This document shows, piece by piece, positions 1 to 8,847 of a stretch of 64,000 nt of DNA. Origin of the DNA: Taklimakanibacter albus (GTDB lineage: Bacteria; Pseudomonadota; Alphaproteobacteria; Rhizobiales; Aestuariivirgaceae). The stretch's first letter is position 1. Each line of letters starts with the position of its first letter. The notes under the pieces were generated by a model. It made no database searches. It had not been told where the DNA came from and saw only the letters and a list, made by a program, of their open reading frames with translations. Both the position numbers and the translations under genes were made by a program. The DNA is taken from NCBI RefSeq assembly GCF_016595235.1, contig NZ_JAENHL010000004.1, positions 26,233 to 90,232 on the forward strand, read 5' to 3'.

Positions 1-2
1 CC

Positions 3-590
3 CTCATCGCGCATCTTGACCTGCGCAACGCCATTCATATCGGACATTCGACGGGCGGTGGCGAAGCCGCGCGTTATGTGGCCCGGCACGGCAAGGGTCG
101 CGTGGCCAAGCTCGCCCTCATCGGCGCGGTACCTCCGATCATGCTCAAGACCCGGGCAAGTCCCGAAGGATTGCCGCTCGAAGTGTTCGATGGACTGCGC
201 AGAGACCTCGCAAGCAATCGCTCGCAGTTCTACGTCGATTTCGCGAGCGGACCATTCTATGGCTACAATCGTCCCGGCGCGAAGCCGTCCCAGGCCGTCA
301 TCTGGAACTGGTGGCGCCAGGCGATGATGGGTGGCGCCAACGCGCAGCACGACGGCATCAAGGCGTTTTCGGAAACGGACTTCACCGATGATCTGAAGGC
401 CATCGACGTTCCCACGCTTGTGATGCACGGCGACGATGATCAGATCGTTCCCATCGCCAATTCAGCACTTCTGTCGGTGAAGCTCCTGAAGAACGGAACG
501 CTCAAGATCTACGAGCAGCTCCCGCACGGCATGTGCACGACCCACGCAGATATCATCACTGCCGACCTCCTGAAATTCATTACGGCCTGA
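3..590 (+). CDS. alpha/beta hydrolase, haloperoxidase (non-heme chloroperoxidase) type, 5' partial
   Basis: The reading frame is open from base 3 and the start lies outside the window. It holds a serine nucleophile elbow (GHSTGGGE) about 14 codons in, a later acid-turn segment (HGDDDQIVP) and a terminal histidine (LPHGMC), which together give the Ser-Asp-His triad of alpha/beta hydrolases. The middle part ([13 protein letters not shown]) and the sequence as a whole resemble cofactor-free bacterial haloperoxidases or esterases; the natural substrate is unknown. About 195 residues are present, against the usual 270-280, so roughly 80 N-terminal residues are missing. A flavoprotein gene follows after 50 bp on the same strand and may be co-transcribed. 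Confidence 0.85.
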   Translation, partial: LIAHLDLRNAIHIGHSTGGGEAARYVARHGKGRVAKLALIGAVPPIMLKTRASPEGLPLEVFDGLRRDLASNRSQFYVDFASGPFYGYNRPGAKPSQAVIWNWWRQAMMGGANAQHDGIKAFSETDFTDDLKAIDVPTLVMHGDDDQIVPIANSALLSVKLLKNGTLKIYEQLPHGMCTTHADIITADLLKFITA

Positions 591-640
591 TCCGCTCACC
601 GCACCCGCACGAGTGCGCTTAAATCGAATGGAGAACTCCC

Positions 641-1846
641 ATGAGACTTGTCATCATCGGTGCCGGCTTCGCCGGCATGTATGCAGCACTTTCTTCGGCC
701 CGCCTTCGCGACATCAAAGGCGTGACGCCGGGAGAATTGGAGATCATGCTCGTCGCGCCGGAGCCGACTTTAGTGGTGCGGCCCCGCCTCTACGAGCCCA
801 AGCCCGAGACATTGACGGCGCCTCTGCTCGACGTCTTCAAGGCCATCGACGTCACCTATGTCCGTGGAACCGCTGAGAGCGTCGAAACCCCGCGCCGCTC
901 GGTTGTCGTGGCTACGCCCGAAGGCGGGCGCCGGTCCATCAACTACGATCGTCTGGTCATCGCGACGGGCAGCCGGCTGTTCCGTCCGAACGTACCGGGC
1001 CTTGCCCAGCACGCCTTCAGTGTCGACAGCCTGGAGGACGCCGTCGCGCTCGACGGTCACCTCAAGAGCCTGGCCAGCCGGCCGGCATCGGATGCGCGCA
1101 ACACTGTCGTCGTTGCCGGCGGCGGCTTCACAGGGCTGGAGGCGGCTACAGAGATGCCTGCCCGGCTTCGCGCGGTGCTCGGTGAGAACGTGAAGACGAG
1201 GGTGATCATCGCCGACCGCAATACGGCAATTGCACCCGATATGGGCGCCGGTCCGCGTCCCGTGATCGAGGAGGCTCTTCGCACGCTCGGCGTCGAAACG
1301 CGTCTTGGTGCCGGGATAGTCGCGCTTGATGAGACGAGTGTCACGCTGTCCAGCGGCGAGCGTATCGAGACTGCGACTGTCATCTGGGCCGCCGGAATCC
1401 GCGCCGCTCCCCTCACCGCCCAGGTGCCCGGCGAGCGCGATAATTTTGGTCGCCTCGTCGTCGACCGCGAGCTGCGGGTCGTCGGCGTCCCGAGTGTTTT
1501 CGCGACAGGTGACGCCGCCAGGGCCGCCTGCGACGACGACGGCAACTACGCGCTGATGTCCTGCCAGCACGCGACGCGCATGGGGGCCTTCGCCGGCAAC
1601 AACGCGGCGGCGGAACTGCTCGGCGAAGCACCCACCCCCTATCACCAGAAAGCCTACGTTACCTGCCTCGACCTCGGTGAGGCCGGCGCGCTGTTCACGC
1701 GCGGATGGGACCGCAAGGTCGAGCATGTTGGCGCAGACGCGAAAAAGATCAAACAGGAGATCAACACGGTTTGGATCTACCCGCCGAAACCCATGCGCGC
1801 CGCAGCGCTCGCATCCGCCGATCCGCAACGCGTGACCGATCTCTGA
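641..1846 (+). CDS. NAD(P)/FAD-dependent oxidoreductase, type II NADH dehydrogenase-like
   Basis: This 401-residue flavoprotein has an N-terminal FAD-binding Rossmann motif (GAGFAG, residues 7-12), a second dinucleotide-binding motif near residue 160 (GGGFTGLE) and the C-terminal FAD-contacting motif (FATGDAA). This is the two-dinucleotide-domain architecture of NDH-2 and related pyridine nucleotide-disulfide reductases. No redox-active CxxxxC pair is visible at the usual position, which favours an NADH:quinone or other NAD(P)H dehydrogenase over a thiol reductase. An SD-like GGAG lies just upstream of the ATG. No obvious membrane anchor is seen at the C-terminus, so the electron acceptor is uncertain. 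Confidence 0.85.
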   Translation: MRLVIIGAGFAGMYAALSSARLRDIKGVTPGELEIMLVAPEPTLVVRPRLYEPKPETLTAPLLDVFKAIDVTYVRGTAESVETPRRSVVVATPEGGRRSINYDRLVIATGSRLFRPNVPGLAQHAFSVDSLEDAVALDGHLKSLASRPASDARNTVVVAGGGFTGLEAATEMPARLRAVLGENVKTRVIIADRNTAIAPDMGAGPRPVIEEALRTLGVETRLGAGIVALDETSVTLSSGERIETATVIWAAGIRAAPLTAQVPGERDNFGRLVVDRELRVVGVPSVFATGDAARAACDDDGNYALMSCQHATRMGAFAGNNAAAELLGEAPTPYHQKAYVTCLDLGEAGALFTRGWDRKVEHVGADAKKIKQEINTVWIYPPKPMRAAALASADPQRVTDL

Positions 1847-1886
1847 TCCAACACCTGTCCCCAGCAACCAAATGGAGGTCACTTCA

Positions 1887-2066
1887 ATGTTTCAGGCAAT
1901 AGTGCAATCATCGACACCCTGCGGCACGCTGCTGCCTTGCGCCGGATCATGCCCGGCGGCAGGGCGGCACGATGAAGCGCAATGTTCCGGCTGCCGCCTG
2001 TCGCTTCCGTTTATTTCGGCCGCCGCGAGCGAGGAGCTTACGAGCCTGGAGCCACCGCTGCGATAG
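1887..2066 (+). other. possible gene relic: short reading frame with a strong ribosome binding site
   Basis: A perfect GGAGGT lies 7 bases before an ATG at 1887, directly downstream of the flavoprotein gene. The frame runs only about 59 codons, is Cys/Ser/Ala-rich and resembles no family I know. The good SD with a meaningless short product suggests the 5' remnant of a lost downstream gene, though a genuine small protein cannot be excluded. The rest of the gap to 2133 shows no recognisable feature. Confidence 0.25.
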
Positions 2067-2132
2067 GGTATGCAGGGCGGCCTCCCCTCGGCGCTGGCCG
2101 CCCGCAGCTCACCGATTACGAGCCAACACGCC

Positions 2133-2414
2133 TCATACGGCGCTTCCCGCCAACGAGCGGATCCGATCCGCCAGCTCACGCTTGACGTTTACGGCGTTCA
2201 GGCTCCGGTCGGCCACCATTGTCTCGTGATGTGTCATGGCAAACAGACGGCTGGGCGTCTCTTCAATCACCTTCGCGCAGGCTTCCGTTATCTCCGGCAG
2301 AGCAGCCGCGAGACAGGCGCGCGCTTCTGCTCGGCAAGCCTCCAAGGGGTCATGGCCAAGCTCATGAAGCGCCCTTGCCCCCTTCTCCACGATATCATCG
2401 GTTAGAATATTCAT
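2133..2414 (-). CDS. hypothetical small protein (93 aa)
   Basis: This is a 93-residue, largely helical, acidic-to-neutral protein with no signal peptide or membrane segment. I do not recognise the family. Coding is supported by GC-rich third positions, an SD-like AGGATC just before the ATG, and a sensible amphipathic composition (three Cys, several HExx and EAxA stretches). It lies alone between the flavoprotein gene and the SRPBCC gene, on the opposite strand to the former and the same strand as the latter. Confidence 0.55.
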   Translation of the reverse strand: MNILTDDIVEKGARALHELGHDPLEACRAEARACLAAALPEITEACAKVIEETPSRLFAMTHHETMVADRSLNAVNVKRELADRIRSLAGSAV

Positions 2415-2520
2415 ACAGAGATCCTGAAGCTATGCCTTGGCTATGGAGCCGAGAGACTGATACCAGGCGGCCGATGTCGTCAAGCTTCATCTGATGCTGT
2501 TGCGCTCTCGCCAGCACGCC

Positions 2521-3312
2521 TCATTTAGAGTCCCGCTTCAGCCACTCGCGCCATTTTGGCTCACTGGCGGCGGCGCGCGCCTCCGCGTCATTGCCATAGA
2601 AATAGCGGCACACGCTCACATTGGTACCGGAGCCCTTATCGTAGCTGCCGATCAACACGACGCCGGGTTCGGGCTTGTCGAGCCGCAGCAGGACATAACG
2701 CTGCTTCCCGTCCTGATGGATCCGCTCGATAATAGCCGACACGGATTCGGGTCCGGATATAGCGCGTTCTTCGCCGACATCGGCGCCGGTGAGGCCGAGA
2801 TCGCCGAGGAGACGCTTCCAGCTTGTGAGACGGTGCGCATCGGTGCTCTGCATCGCCATGAAGGAGGCAGCCTTCATCCCGGCGAAATGCCCGAGATAGA
2901 TTCCGAGCACGCCTAGGAAGCCCGGCCAGCCGGTTTCGAAGCTCTCCATCTGATCATCCCAGTCGTCCGACGAAGTGAAGAGCGAATGCACCATGCGCAC
3001 GACGCACGTGCCGCCCGAGCGCGCAGTGATGGTGATCTCGGTCGCGACCGGCGGCGCGTTCTCGGCCCAGCCGAATTCCACATAGCCGAAATGATTGGGC
3101 GGCTCCCAGGCCGTGACCTTTCCGGATGACGTCGCCCCCTGTCCGAAGTCCAGATGGAAGCTGCCGCCCACCTGCCCCTCGATCTCGGCCTTGGTGAACC
3201 AGGCGGCATTGCCGGTGCCGGCCATCGCCTCCCACACCTGCTCCGGTGTTCCGGGGGCCAGGAACTCCATTTCCACCCAGCGTTTGCCGCTTCCATCTTT
3301 CTTGATCGGCAT
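2521..3312 (-). CDS. SRPBCC / AHSA1-like domain protein
   Basis: This 263-residue soluble protein has a START-like (SRPBCC) fold of the AHSA1 (activator of Hsp90 ATPase homologue) type over about residues 10-150. Typical elements are the N-terminal strand VEMEFLAPGTPEQVWEAM, the turn GGSFHLDF, and the C-terminal helix segment WDDQMESFETGWPGFL. A second region (about 155-263) may be a divergent extra domain. Such proteins usually bind small hydrophobic ligands. The gene starts 12 bp after an ArsR-type regulator on the same strand; this regulator-SRPBCC pair is very common and suggests both are controlled from the palindrome at 3929-3950. Confidence 0.85.
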   Translation of the reverse strand: MPIKKDGSGKRWVEMEFLAPGTPEQVWEAMAGTGNAAWFTKAEIEGQVGGSFHLDFGQGATSSGKVTAWEPPNHFGYVEFGWAENAPPVATEITITARSGGTCVVRMVHSLFTSSDDWDDQMESFETGWPGFLGVLGIYLGHFAGMKAASFMAMQSTDAHRLTSWKRLLGDLGLTGADVGEERAISGPESVSAIIERIHQDGKQRYVLLRLDKPEPGVVLIGSYDKGSGTNVSVCRYFYGNDAEARAAASEPKWREWLKRDSK

Positions 3313-3324
3313 CGTCTCTTCCTT

Positions 3325-3930
3325 TCAGGATTTCGCTTCCGGCGGCGCCGGATAGGAGGCAACCACGAGCCGGTGCGCCCGCCCGTCCGTCGCCGTTTCA
3401 TCGTGATAACGCGCCGCCAGCTTGGTGATCATTTGGGCGAGGTCATGGGTGAAGGCGGCCCGCTCCACGGGCGATTTGAACCGGATGACCGTATCGATCG
3501 ACAAGGTCGCCAGCCGCTTGTCGCTTTTGCGGGCGCCGCGCCACAATTGTCCGACCTCACGCACGATCCGCACCGCGAGCGCGATGAGGTAGCTTGCCGA
3601 CAGCCGGTCATTGTTGCGCGCCGGATCGGCGCCGATCCGGCCCAGAGCGGAAGGCGATACGACATATGACCTTGCCGTCGCCACCATCAGCCTTTCGGTG
3701 ATGCCGCCCCAGTGCCGCTCTTCAACCGGCCTGACGAGCTTGTGCTCTTCCAGCGCACGCAGATGGTAATTCACCTTCTGTCGCGTAAGGCCCACGCGCG
3801 CGGCAAGCGAAGCGGCCGAGCCTGGCACGCCGAGCTCCGCCAGAAGCCGGCTCTTGATCGGATCCAGCACCACTGCCGCGGCGGCCGGATCGTCGAGGAC
3901 ATCGAGATCGAGCATGACGGATGCTCGCAT
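3325..3930 (-). CDS. ArsR-type helix-turn-helix transcriptional regulator
   Basis: The protein is about 201 residues. Its N-terminal winged helix (LDPIKSRLLAELG... followed by SAASLAARVGLTRQKVNYHLRALEEHKLV) is typical of ArsR/SmtB-like regulators, with the recognition helix at TRQKVNYHLRAL. No metal-binding Cys cluster is seen, so the ligand is not obviously a metal. The C-terminal half is a helical effector domain of unknown ligand. An ATG at 3930 or at 3915 may be used; both lack a strong SD, and the first abuts a perfect inverted repeat, which would allow tight autoregulation. It is co-directional with the SRPBCC gene. Confidence 0.8.
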   Translation of the reverse strand: MRASVMLDLDVLDDPAAAAVVLDPIKSRLLAELGVPGSAASLAARVGLTRQKVNYHLRALEEHKLVRPVEERHWGGITERLMVATARSYVVSPSALGRIGADPARNNDRLSASYLIALAVRIVREVGQLWRGARKSDKRLATLSIDTVIRFKSPVERAAFTHDLAQMITKLAARYHDETATDGRAHRLVVASYPAPPEAKS

Positions 3931-3950
3931 TGACAATTTTTCTTGTCAAT
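3929..3950. promoter_or_regulatory. inverted repeat operator at the ArsR-type regulator start
   Basis: A perfect 8-bp inverted repeat, ATTGACAA and TTGTCAAT separated by TTTTTC, reaches into the start codon of the ArsR-type regulator. Its position suggests an autoregulatory operator for the regulator-SRPBCC operon. Confidence 0.65.
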
Positions 3951-4102
3951 ACTGGATATCGGCGCCCGGACCTGCAGTTAACCGACATGACAGCCATCCC
4001 GGATGATCGATTGCACTGCTTCTGAAGTCGGACCTAAACTACGTGTGAGACTCATGCCGGCTGCCAGCCCGACAGCAGTACCGAATTCAAGGGAACGCGA
4101 CG

Positions 4103-6928
4103 ATGGCACATGTTTCACGCAGGGATTTTCTCAAAACCGGTGTCGCCGCGGGCGCCGCGATCAAGGTCTCCTTCCTCACCGCGCCAGCGCAGGCGCGTCT
4201 CATCGAAACGCCGCCGCATCCCGGGCCGGACTGGCTAAAGCCCGACGGAAGGCCCCGCTACCGTCTCGACGCCATCGCCAAGGTCACTGGCGAAAAGACT
4301 TTCGCGCGCGACTACCGCGCCCGCGATCTCGACGGGTGGCCCAAGGAGCAGTCGCACGCCTTCCTGCTGCATGCGACCAAGGCGGATCAGATTTTCGAAG
4401 GCGTCGAACTGAGCATCCTCGGCGACGATCTCAAGCCTGACCGGCTCGTGCTGCATGAGGATCTCGTCGCCGACGGCATCGTCATTCCCGTGCCGGGCAA
4501 TTTCTATGGCGACGTCTTTCTGGTGCCCAAAGGCCAGACGGCCCGCCTTCTCGGCCAGCCGGTGGCATTGCTCGTCTATCACGACTTTGCCCGCTACGAC
4601 GCAGCCAAGCGTCTCTTGCGTTTCGACGACAGGGTGGTGCGCTACGGCGCCAAGGCACCCTACTCGCATCCGCCGCATTATGGCGCGGCGCGCTACGTCC
4701 GCATCGATGGCGGTAATCCATTTGCCGAAGACAGATATTCACCGCTCAAGGATACGGTGATCTATGGCGGCTTTTCGGGCGATGATCCCGCCTGGCCTCC
4801 GGCCGGGGACGGCGATGCGATGGCGCGCGGCATGACAGCCGCCGCCGAGATCGAGAAAGAGATCGCCGCCGCCGGCCAGGATGCCCTGGTGCTCAAACAC
4901 CAGTATTTCTCGCAGTCGGTCGATGCCTCGGCGATGGAGGCCGACAACGGCAATGTCTGGTACGATCCCACGACCGGCATCCTGCATATGATGGTGGCGA
5001 CCCAGTCGCCTTATGAGGTGGCCGAGGTCGCCGCCATCCTGGTCTCGAAGTCGAAATTCAAGCTGGGCACCGTCGATCTCAAGGCCGGCTACACGGTGGG
5101 CTACGGCACCAAGGACCATTCGATCTTTCCGTTCTTCTGCGTTCTGGCCGGGCTCTATGGCGACGGCCGGCCGGTGCGGCTCGCCAATGACCGCTATGAG
5201 CAGTTCCAGATGGGCCTCAAGCGGCACGCTTTCTGGATGGACAACGTGCTGGTGATCGACCGCGCCACGGCCAAGATCCGCGCCATGACCGGGCATTTCA
5301 AGAATGACGGCGGCGGGCGCGCCAATTTCTCCTTCTCGGTCGGATTCGTCGGTGCCACCGCGGCGCAATCGATCTACTATTTGCCGAAGAGCGATTTCTC
5401 CGGCGCGGCGATCGCCTCGCGCGCCGTCGATGCGGGCTCGACCCGCGGCTATGGCACGCTGCAATCCATGTCGGCGACCGAGATGATGATCGACGAGGCG
5501 GCCGAGCTTTTGAGCGTCGACGCCATCGATCTCAGGCTCGCGAATGTCTTCAAGTCCGGCATGAAGAACACGCAAGGCGCGATCCCTGCCGGCGCCTTGC
5601 GCAATGAAGAGATCCTGCTGAAGGCGCGCCAGCATCCGCTGTGGCGCGACCGTCTGACGAAGAAGGCCGAATTCGAGGCCGCCAATCCCGGCAAGCGTTA
5701 TGGCGTCGGCTACGGCCATGTCCAGAAGGACTATGGCACGGGCGCCGAGGCCGCCATCGCCTCGATCGAGTTCGATGCGACCGGGCGCTTGAGCTTCGCC
5801 CATGTGGCGCATGAGATCGGCACCGGCACCACGACGTCGCAGGCCATCATGGTCGGCGACATATTGGGCCGCGTGCCGGATGAGACTCACTACGCCAAGG
5901 TGGTCTGGCCGCAAATGCCGCTCGAGACCACTGAAGAGCCTTATACGATGAGCCAGGCGGACGAAGACCAGCGCAAGCAGAATCCACGCTGGACGCCGAG
6001 CTTCACCTCGCCGATGAGCGCCACCAACAGCGTCTATTATCTGGGCCATGCGACGCGCGAGGCGGCCCGCGCGCTGCTCGATCTCGCCATCTGGCCCGCC
6101 GCTTTGGCGCTGTGGTCGCGCGGCATCGGCGGCGGCGCGATCGCGCCCTATACGGTCAGGCGCGAGGACCTGCGTCTCGCCCATGGCATGGTCAATGCCG
6201 GCGGCCTGCCGCCGCTCAGCCTTGGCGATGTCGCCGCCGAGGCGCATCGGCAAGGTCTCATCACCGGCGTCACCGTGCACAGCTTCAACCGCTGGCAATG
6301 GGCGGAAGCCGAGTTCGATATTCCGGGCGCCGGACGTCACAAACTGCCGGTCGATGCGCTGGCCGTCAAATATGGTGACGGCGCGCCGGCTGATCGCAAA
6401 GCGTTGCAGACGCTCGACGGCTGGCAGTTCGTCGACCGCGCCGGCGTCGCCTATCCGCCCACCCAGCGCAACAATGCCGGCGTCACTTACTACGCGCCGA
6501 TGGCGACCTTTGCCGAGGTCGTGGTCGATATCGGCTCCGGCGAGGTGACGCTCCTGTCGCATCACTCGATCATGGAATGCGGCACCCAGATCGTACCGGA
6601 GCTCGTCTCGGGCCAGATCCAGGGTGGCATCGCCATGGGGGTCGGCCATGCGCTCAAGGAGTATCTGCCGCTTTACGAGGACGGTCCAGGTGACGGCACC
6701 TGGAACTGGAACCGTTATGAGCTGCCGCGCTCGAAGGATGTCGCGGTGTGGTCGCAGACCGCCGAGATCCTGGCACCGTTGTCGGAGACCGACGCGCCCA
6801 AGGGCATCGCCGAGGTGGTGATGATCGCCATCGTGCCGGCCATCGCCAATGCGGTCGCGCAGGCGATCGGCCGGCGCTTCTATTCTTTGCCGATCACCGC
6901 GGAAAAGATCAGGGAGGCGCTGGCATGA
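4103..6928 (+). CDS. xanthine dehydrogenase family molybdopterin-binding subunit, Tat-exported
   Basis: This 941-residue large subunit of a molybdenum hydroxylase resembles periplasmic aldehyde dehydrogenase or isoquinoline oxidoreductase-like enzymes. A twin-arginine signal (RRDFLK, residues 6-11) followed by a hydrophobic stretch and an AQA site predicts folded export. A long aldehyde oxidase/xanthine dehydrogenase Moco-binding region follows, with glycine-rich cofactor segments (for example SRAVDAGSTRGYGTLQ) and, near the C-terminus, KGIAEVV, where the Glu matches the catalytic base of the family. It overlaps the [2Fe-2S] subunit gene by ATGA and is followed by a triheme cytochrome c gene, so electrons probably pass Moco to FeS to haem to the respiratory chain. 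The substrate, probably an aldehyde or N-heterocycle, is not determined. Confidence 0.9.
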   Translation: MAHVSRRDFLKTGVAAGAAIKVSFLTAPAQARLIETPPHPGPDWLKPDGRPRYRLDAIAKVTGEKTFARDYRARDLDGWPKEQSHAFLLHATKADQIFEGVELSILGDDLKPDRLVLHEDLVADGIVIPVPGNFYGDVFLVPKGQTARLLGQPVALLVYHDFARYDAAKRLLRFDDRVVRYGAKAPYSHPPHYGAARYVRIDGGNPFAEDRYSPLKDTVIYGGFSGDDPAWPPAGDGDAMARGMTAAAEIEKEIAAAGQDALVLKHQYFSQSVDASAMEADNGNVWYDPTTGILHMMVATQSPYEVAEVAAILVSKSKFKLGTVDLKAGYTVGYGTKDHSIFPFFCVLAGLYGDGRPVRLANDRYEQFQMGLKRHAFWMDNVLVIDRATAKIRAMTGHFKNDGGGRANFSFSVGFVGATAAQSIYYLPKSDFSGAAIASRAVDAGSTRGYGTLQSMSATEMMIDEAAELLSVDAIDLRLANVFKSGMKNTQGAIPAGALRNEEILLKARQHPLWRDRLTKKAEFEAANPGKRYGVGYGHVQKDYGTGAEAAIASIEFDATGRLSFAHVAHEIGTGTTTSQAIMVGDILGRVPDETHYAKVVWPQMPLETTEEPYTMSQADEDQRKQNPRWTPSFTSPMSATNSVYYLGHATREAARALLDLAIWPAALALWSRGIGGGAIAPYTVRREDLRLAHGMVNAGGLPPLSLGDVAAEAHRQGLITGVTVHSFNRWQWAEAEFDIPGAGRHKLPVDALAVKYGDGAPADRKALQTLDGWQFVDRAGVAYPPTQRNNAGVTYYAPMATFAEVVVDIGSGEVTLLSHHSIMECGTQIVPELVSGQIQGGIAMGVGHALKEYLPLYEDGPGDGTWNWNRYELPRSKDVAVWSQTAEILAPLSETDAPKGIAEVVMIAIVPAIANAVAQAIGRRFYSLPITAEKIREALA

Positions 6929-7470
6929 CGATCGCGCTCAAGAAGCTGTCGCTCACCGTCAACGGCAAGGCCGTCGACCCGGTGGATGTGCCCGACACCA
7001 TGATGATGCAGGACTTCCTCTATGAATATCTCAATCTCACCGGCGCCCGCATGGGCTGCGGCCAGGGCATCTGTCATGCCTGCACGGTGATCGTCGAGAA
7101 TGACGATGGCACGCTCGCCGAGATGCGCACCTGCATTACCGGCGCGCACTGGTTCGAAGGCCGGAAGGTGCGCACCATCGAAGGCCATGCGAAACGCGAT
7201 GCGAGCGGCGCCATCACCCAGCTGTCGCCGGTGCAGCAGGCCTTCATCGAGCACTTCTCCTTCCAATGCGGTTACTGCACGCCGGGCTTCGTAACCGGCG
7301 CCACGGTGCTGCTCGACGAATTGAAACGCCAGCCCGTGGCGCGCGCCGATCTTGAGCGCGCCATCAGCGAAGCGCTCGACAAGCATATCTGCCGCTGTAC
7401 TGGCTATGTCCGCTATTACGAGGCGGTGCGCGACGTCATCCTCAACACCCCTGGCCTCATCAAAGCGTAA
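6925..7470 (+). CDS. (2Fe-2S)-binding subunit of the molybdenum hydroxylase
   Basis: This 181-residue protein has two [2Fe-2S] sites: the plant ferredoxin-like one (C45, C50, C53, C70) and the helical one (C115, C118, C156, C158; CGYC and CRC motifs), as in xanthine dehydrogenase small subunits. The start is the ATG that overlaps the stop of the large subunit (ATGA), giving translational coupling and leaving no extra N-terminus. It lacks its own signal peptide, so it probably crosses the membrane bound to the Tat-signalled large subunit. It carries electrons from Moco to the cytochrome encoded 5 bp downstream. Confidence 0.93.
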   Translation: MTIALKKLSLTVNGKAVDPVDVPDTMMMQDFLYEYLNLTGARMGCGQGICHACTVIVENDDGTLAEMRTCITGAHWFEGRKVRTIEGHAKRDASGAITQLSPVQQAFIEHFSFQCGYCTPGFVTGATVLLDELKRQPVARADLERAISEALDKHICRCTGYVRYYEAVRDVILNTPGLIKA

Positions 7471-7475
7471 TCGTC

Positions 7476-8768
7476 ATGAACAAACGCACCGTGTTGTGGA
7501 CCGCGATCGTGCTGGCCCTGCTCGCCTTGCTGGTGCTGGGCTGCGTCTTCTTCGGCCTGTTCGAGAAGAGCGTGGTGGCGAAGGACGTCGACCAGCCTTT
7601 GAGCCCTGAGCAGATGAAGACCCTGGCGGTGCGCGGCGCCTATGTCGCGGTCGCCGCCGATTGTTATGCCTGCCATACCGCCAAGGGCGGTGCGCCCTGG
7701 GCCGGCGGCCTGCCTTTCACGACGCCCTTCGGCACGATCTACGCCACCAATATTTCGCCCGACAAGGAGCATGGCATCGGCAACTGGACGCGGGCCGAAT
7801 TCCACCGCGCGGTGCGCGACGGCGTCGGCAAGGGCGACACGCATCTCTATCCGGCCATGCCTTATGCCTCCTACCGTCTGATGACGGCCGAGGATGTCGA
7901 TGCGGTCTATGCCTATCTTATGAGCCGGCCACCGATGAAGGTGGCCAATAAGCCGAACGACTTGAACTTCCCCTTCAACATCCGCAGGGTTCTGACTTTC
8001 TGGAATCTCGTGAACCTTCCCGCCGACATGCCGCCGCTCGACGCGGCGCGGTTGGAGATCTGGAATCGCGGCCGCTATGTGGTCGACGCGCTCGGCCATT
8101 GCGGCGAATGCCACACACCGCGAAACATCATGCAGGGCATGAAGGCGAGTGAATATCTCAAAGGCGCGGTGCTCGAAGGTGTCGTCGCGCCCGACATCAC
8201 CAAGGACGGCCTGGCACGCATGGGCTTCGATCCAGTGCTGCTGCCGGCCTTCATGAAATCCGGCATCTCGGCGCAAGGCGCCATGACCAACCAGATGTTC
8301 GAGGTCGTGCATTTCTCGACCCAATATATGACGGGTGAGGATCTCGCCGCGCTGTCGGCCTATCTGTTCGACCTCGACAAGCTGCCTGACAAGCCTGCCT
8401 CCCCCACTCAGCCCAAGCCGGTCGCGGTGGCGCCGGAGCTCGCCACGGCGGCGCGCGGCAATTATCTGGCGCTCTGCTCGGGTTGCCACGGTATCGAAGG
8501 CCAGGGCATTCCGCATGTGGTGGTGCCCTTGTCGACCAATGCATCGCTCCGGCTCGCCAGCGCCCGCAACCTCATCCACACGGTGCTCAACGGTATCCCT
8601 GGCCAGCATTTCCCGGGTCTCGAGCGCATGCAGCCCATGCCCGGCTTCAAGGATCAGCTCGACGACCGGCAAGTGGCCGATCTCGCCAACTGGCTGCGCG
8701 CCGAATGGGGCGGCGAGACGCCGAGCGCCAAGGCAGAGGATGTCGCGGCAATCCGGCGTGACGAGTGA
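7476..8768 (+). CDS. membrane-anchored triheme cytochrome c subunit
   Basis: This 430-residue protein has an uncleaved N-terminal membrane anchor (about residues 7-29) and three CxxCH haem c sites at C63-H67 (CYACH), C209-H213 (CGECH) and C334-H338 (CSGCH). This matches the cytochrome subunits of periplasmic alcohol and aldehyde dehydrogenases. It begins 5 bp after the [2Fe-2S] subunit gene and completes a three-gene operon. The likely role is to take electrons from the periplasmic molybdenum hydroxylase and pass them to quinone or a terminal oxidase. Confidence 0.93.
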   Translation: MNKRTVLWTAIVLALLALLVLGCVFFGLFEKSVVAKDVDQPLSPEQMKTLAVRGAYVAVAADCYACHTAKGGAPWAGGLPFTTPFGTIYATNISPDKEHGIGNWTRAEFHRAVRDGVGKGDTHLYPAMPYASYRLMTAEDVDAVYAYLMSRPPMKVANKPNDLNFPFNIRRVLTFWNLVNLPADMPPLDAARLEIWNRGRYVVDALGHCGECHTPRNIMQGMKASEYLKGAVLEGVVAPDITKDGLARMGFDPVLLPAFMKSGISAQGAMTNQMFEVVHFSTQYMTGEDLAALSAYLFDLDKLPDKPASPTQPKPVAVAPELATAARGNYLALCSGCHGIEGQGIPHVVVPLSTNASLRLASARNLIHTVLNGIPGQHFPGLERMQPMPGFKDQLDDRQVADLANWLRAEWGGETPSAKAEDVAAIRRDE

Positions 8769-8847
8769 GCGGCAAGGGTCTGGCCGTCACGGGACTGACA
8801 TAAGCGCGGCGCTAGCTGGTGGAAGCCACGCGCTCATGGAGATCACA

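Noticed and set aside
4739..6649. Long antisense reading frame inside the molybdenum hydroxylase gene
   Set aside because: Composition is typical of GC-rich shadow frames (Arg, His, Gly repeats), and the plus-strand gene has clear motifs.
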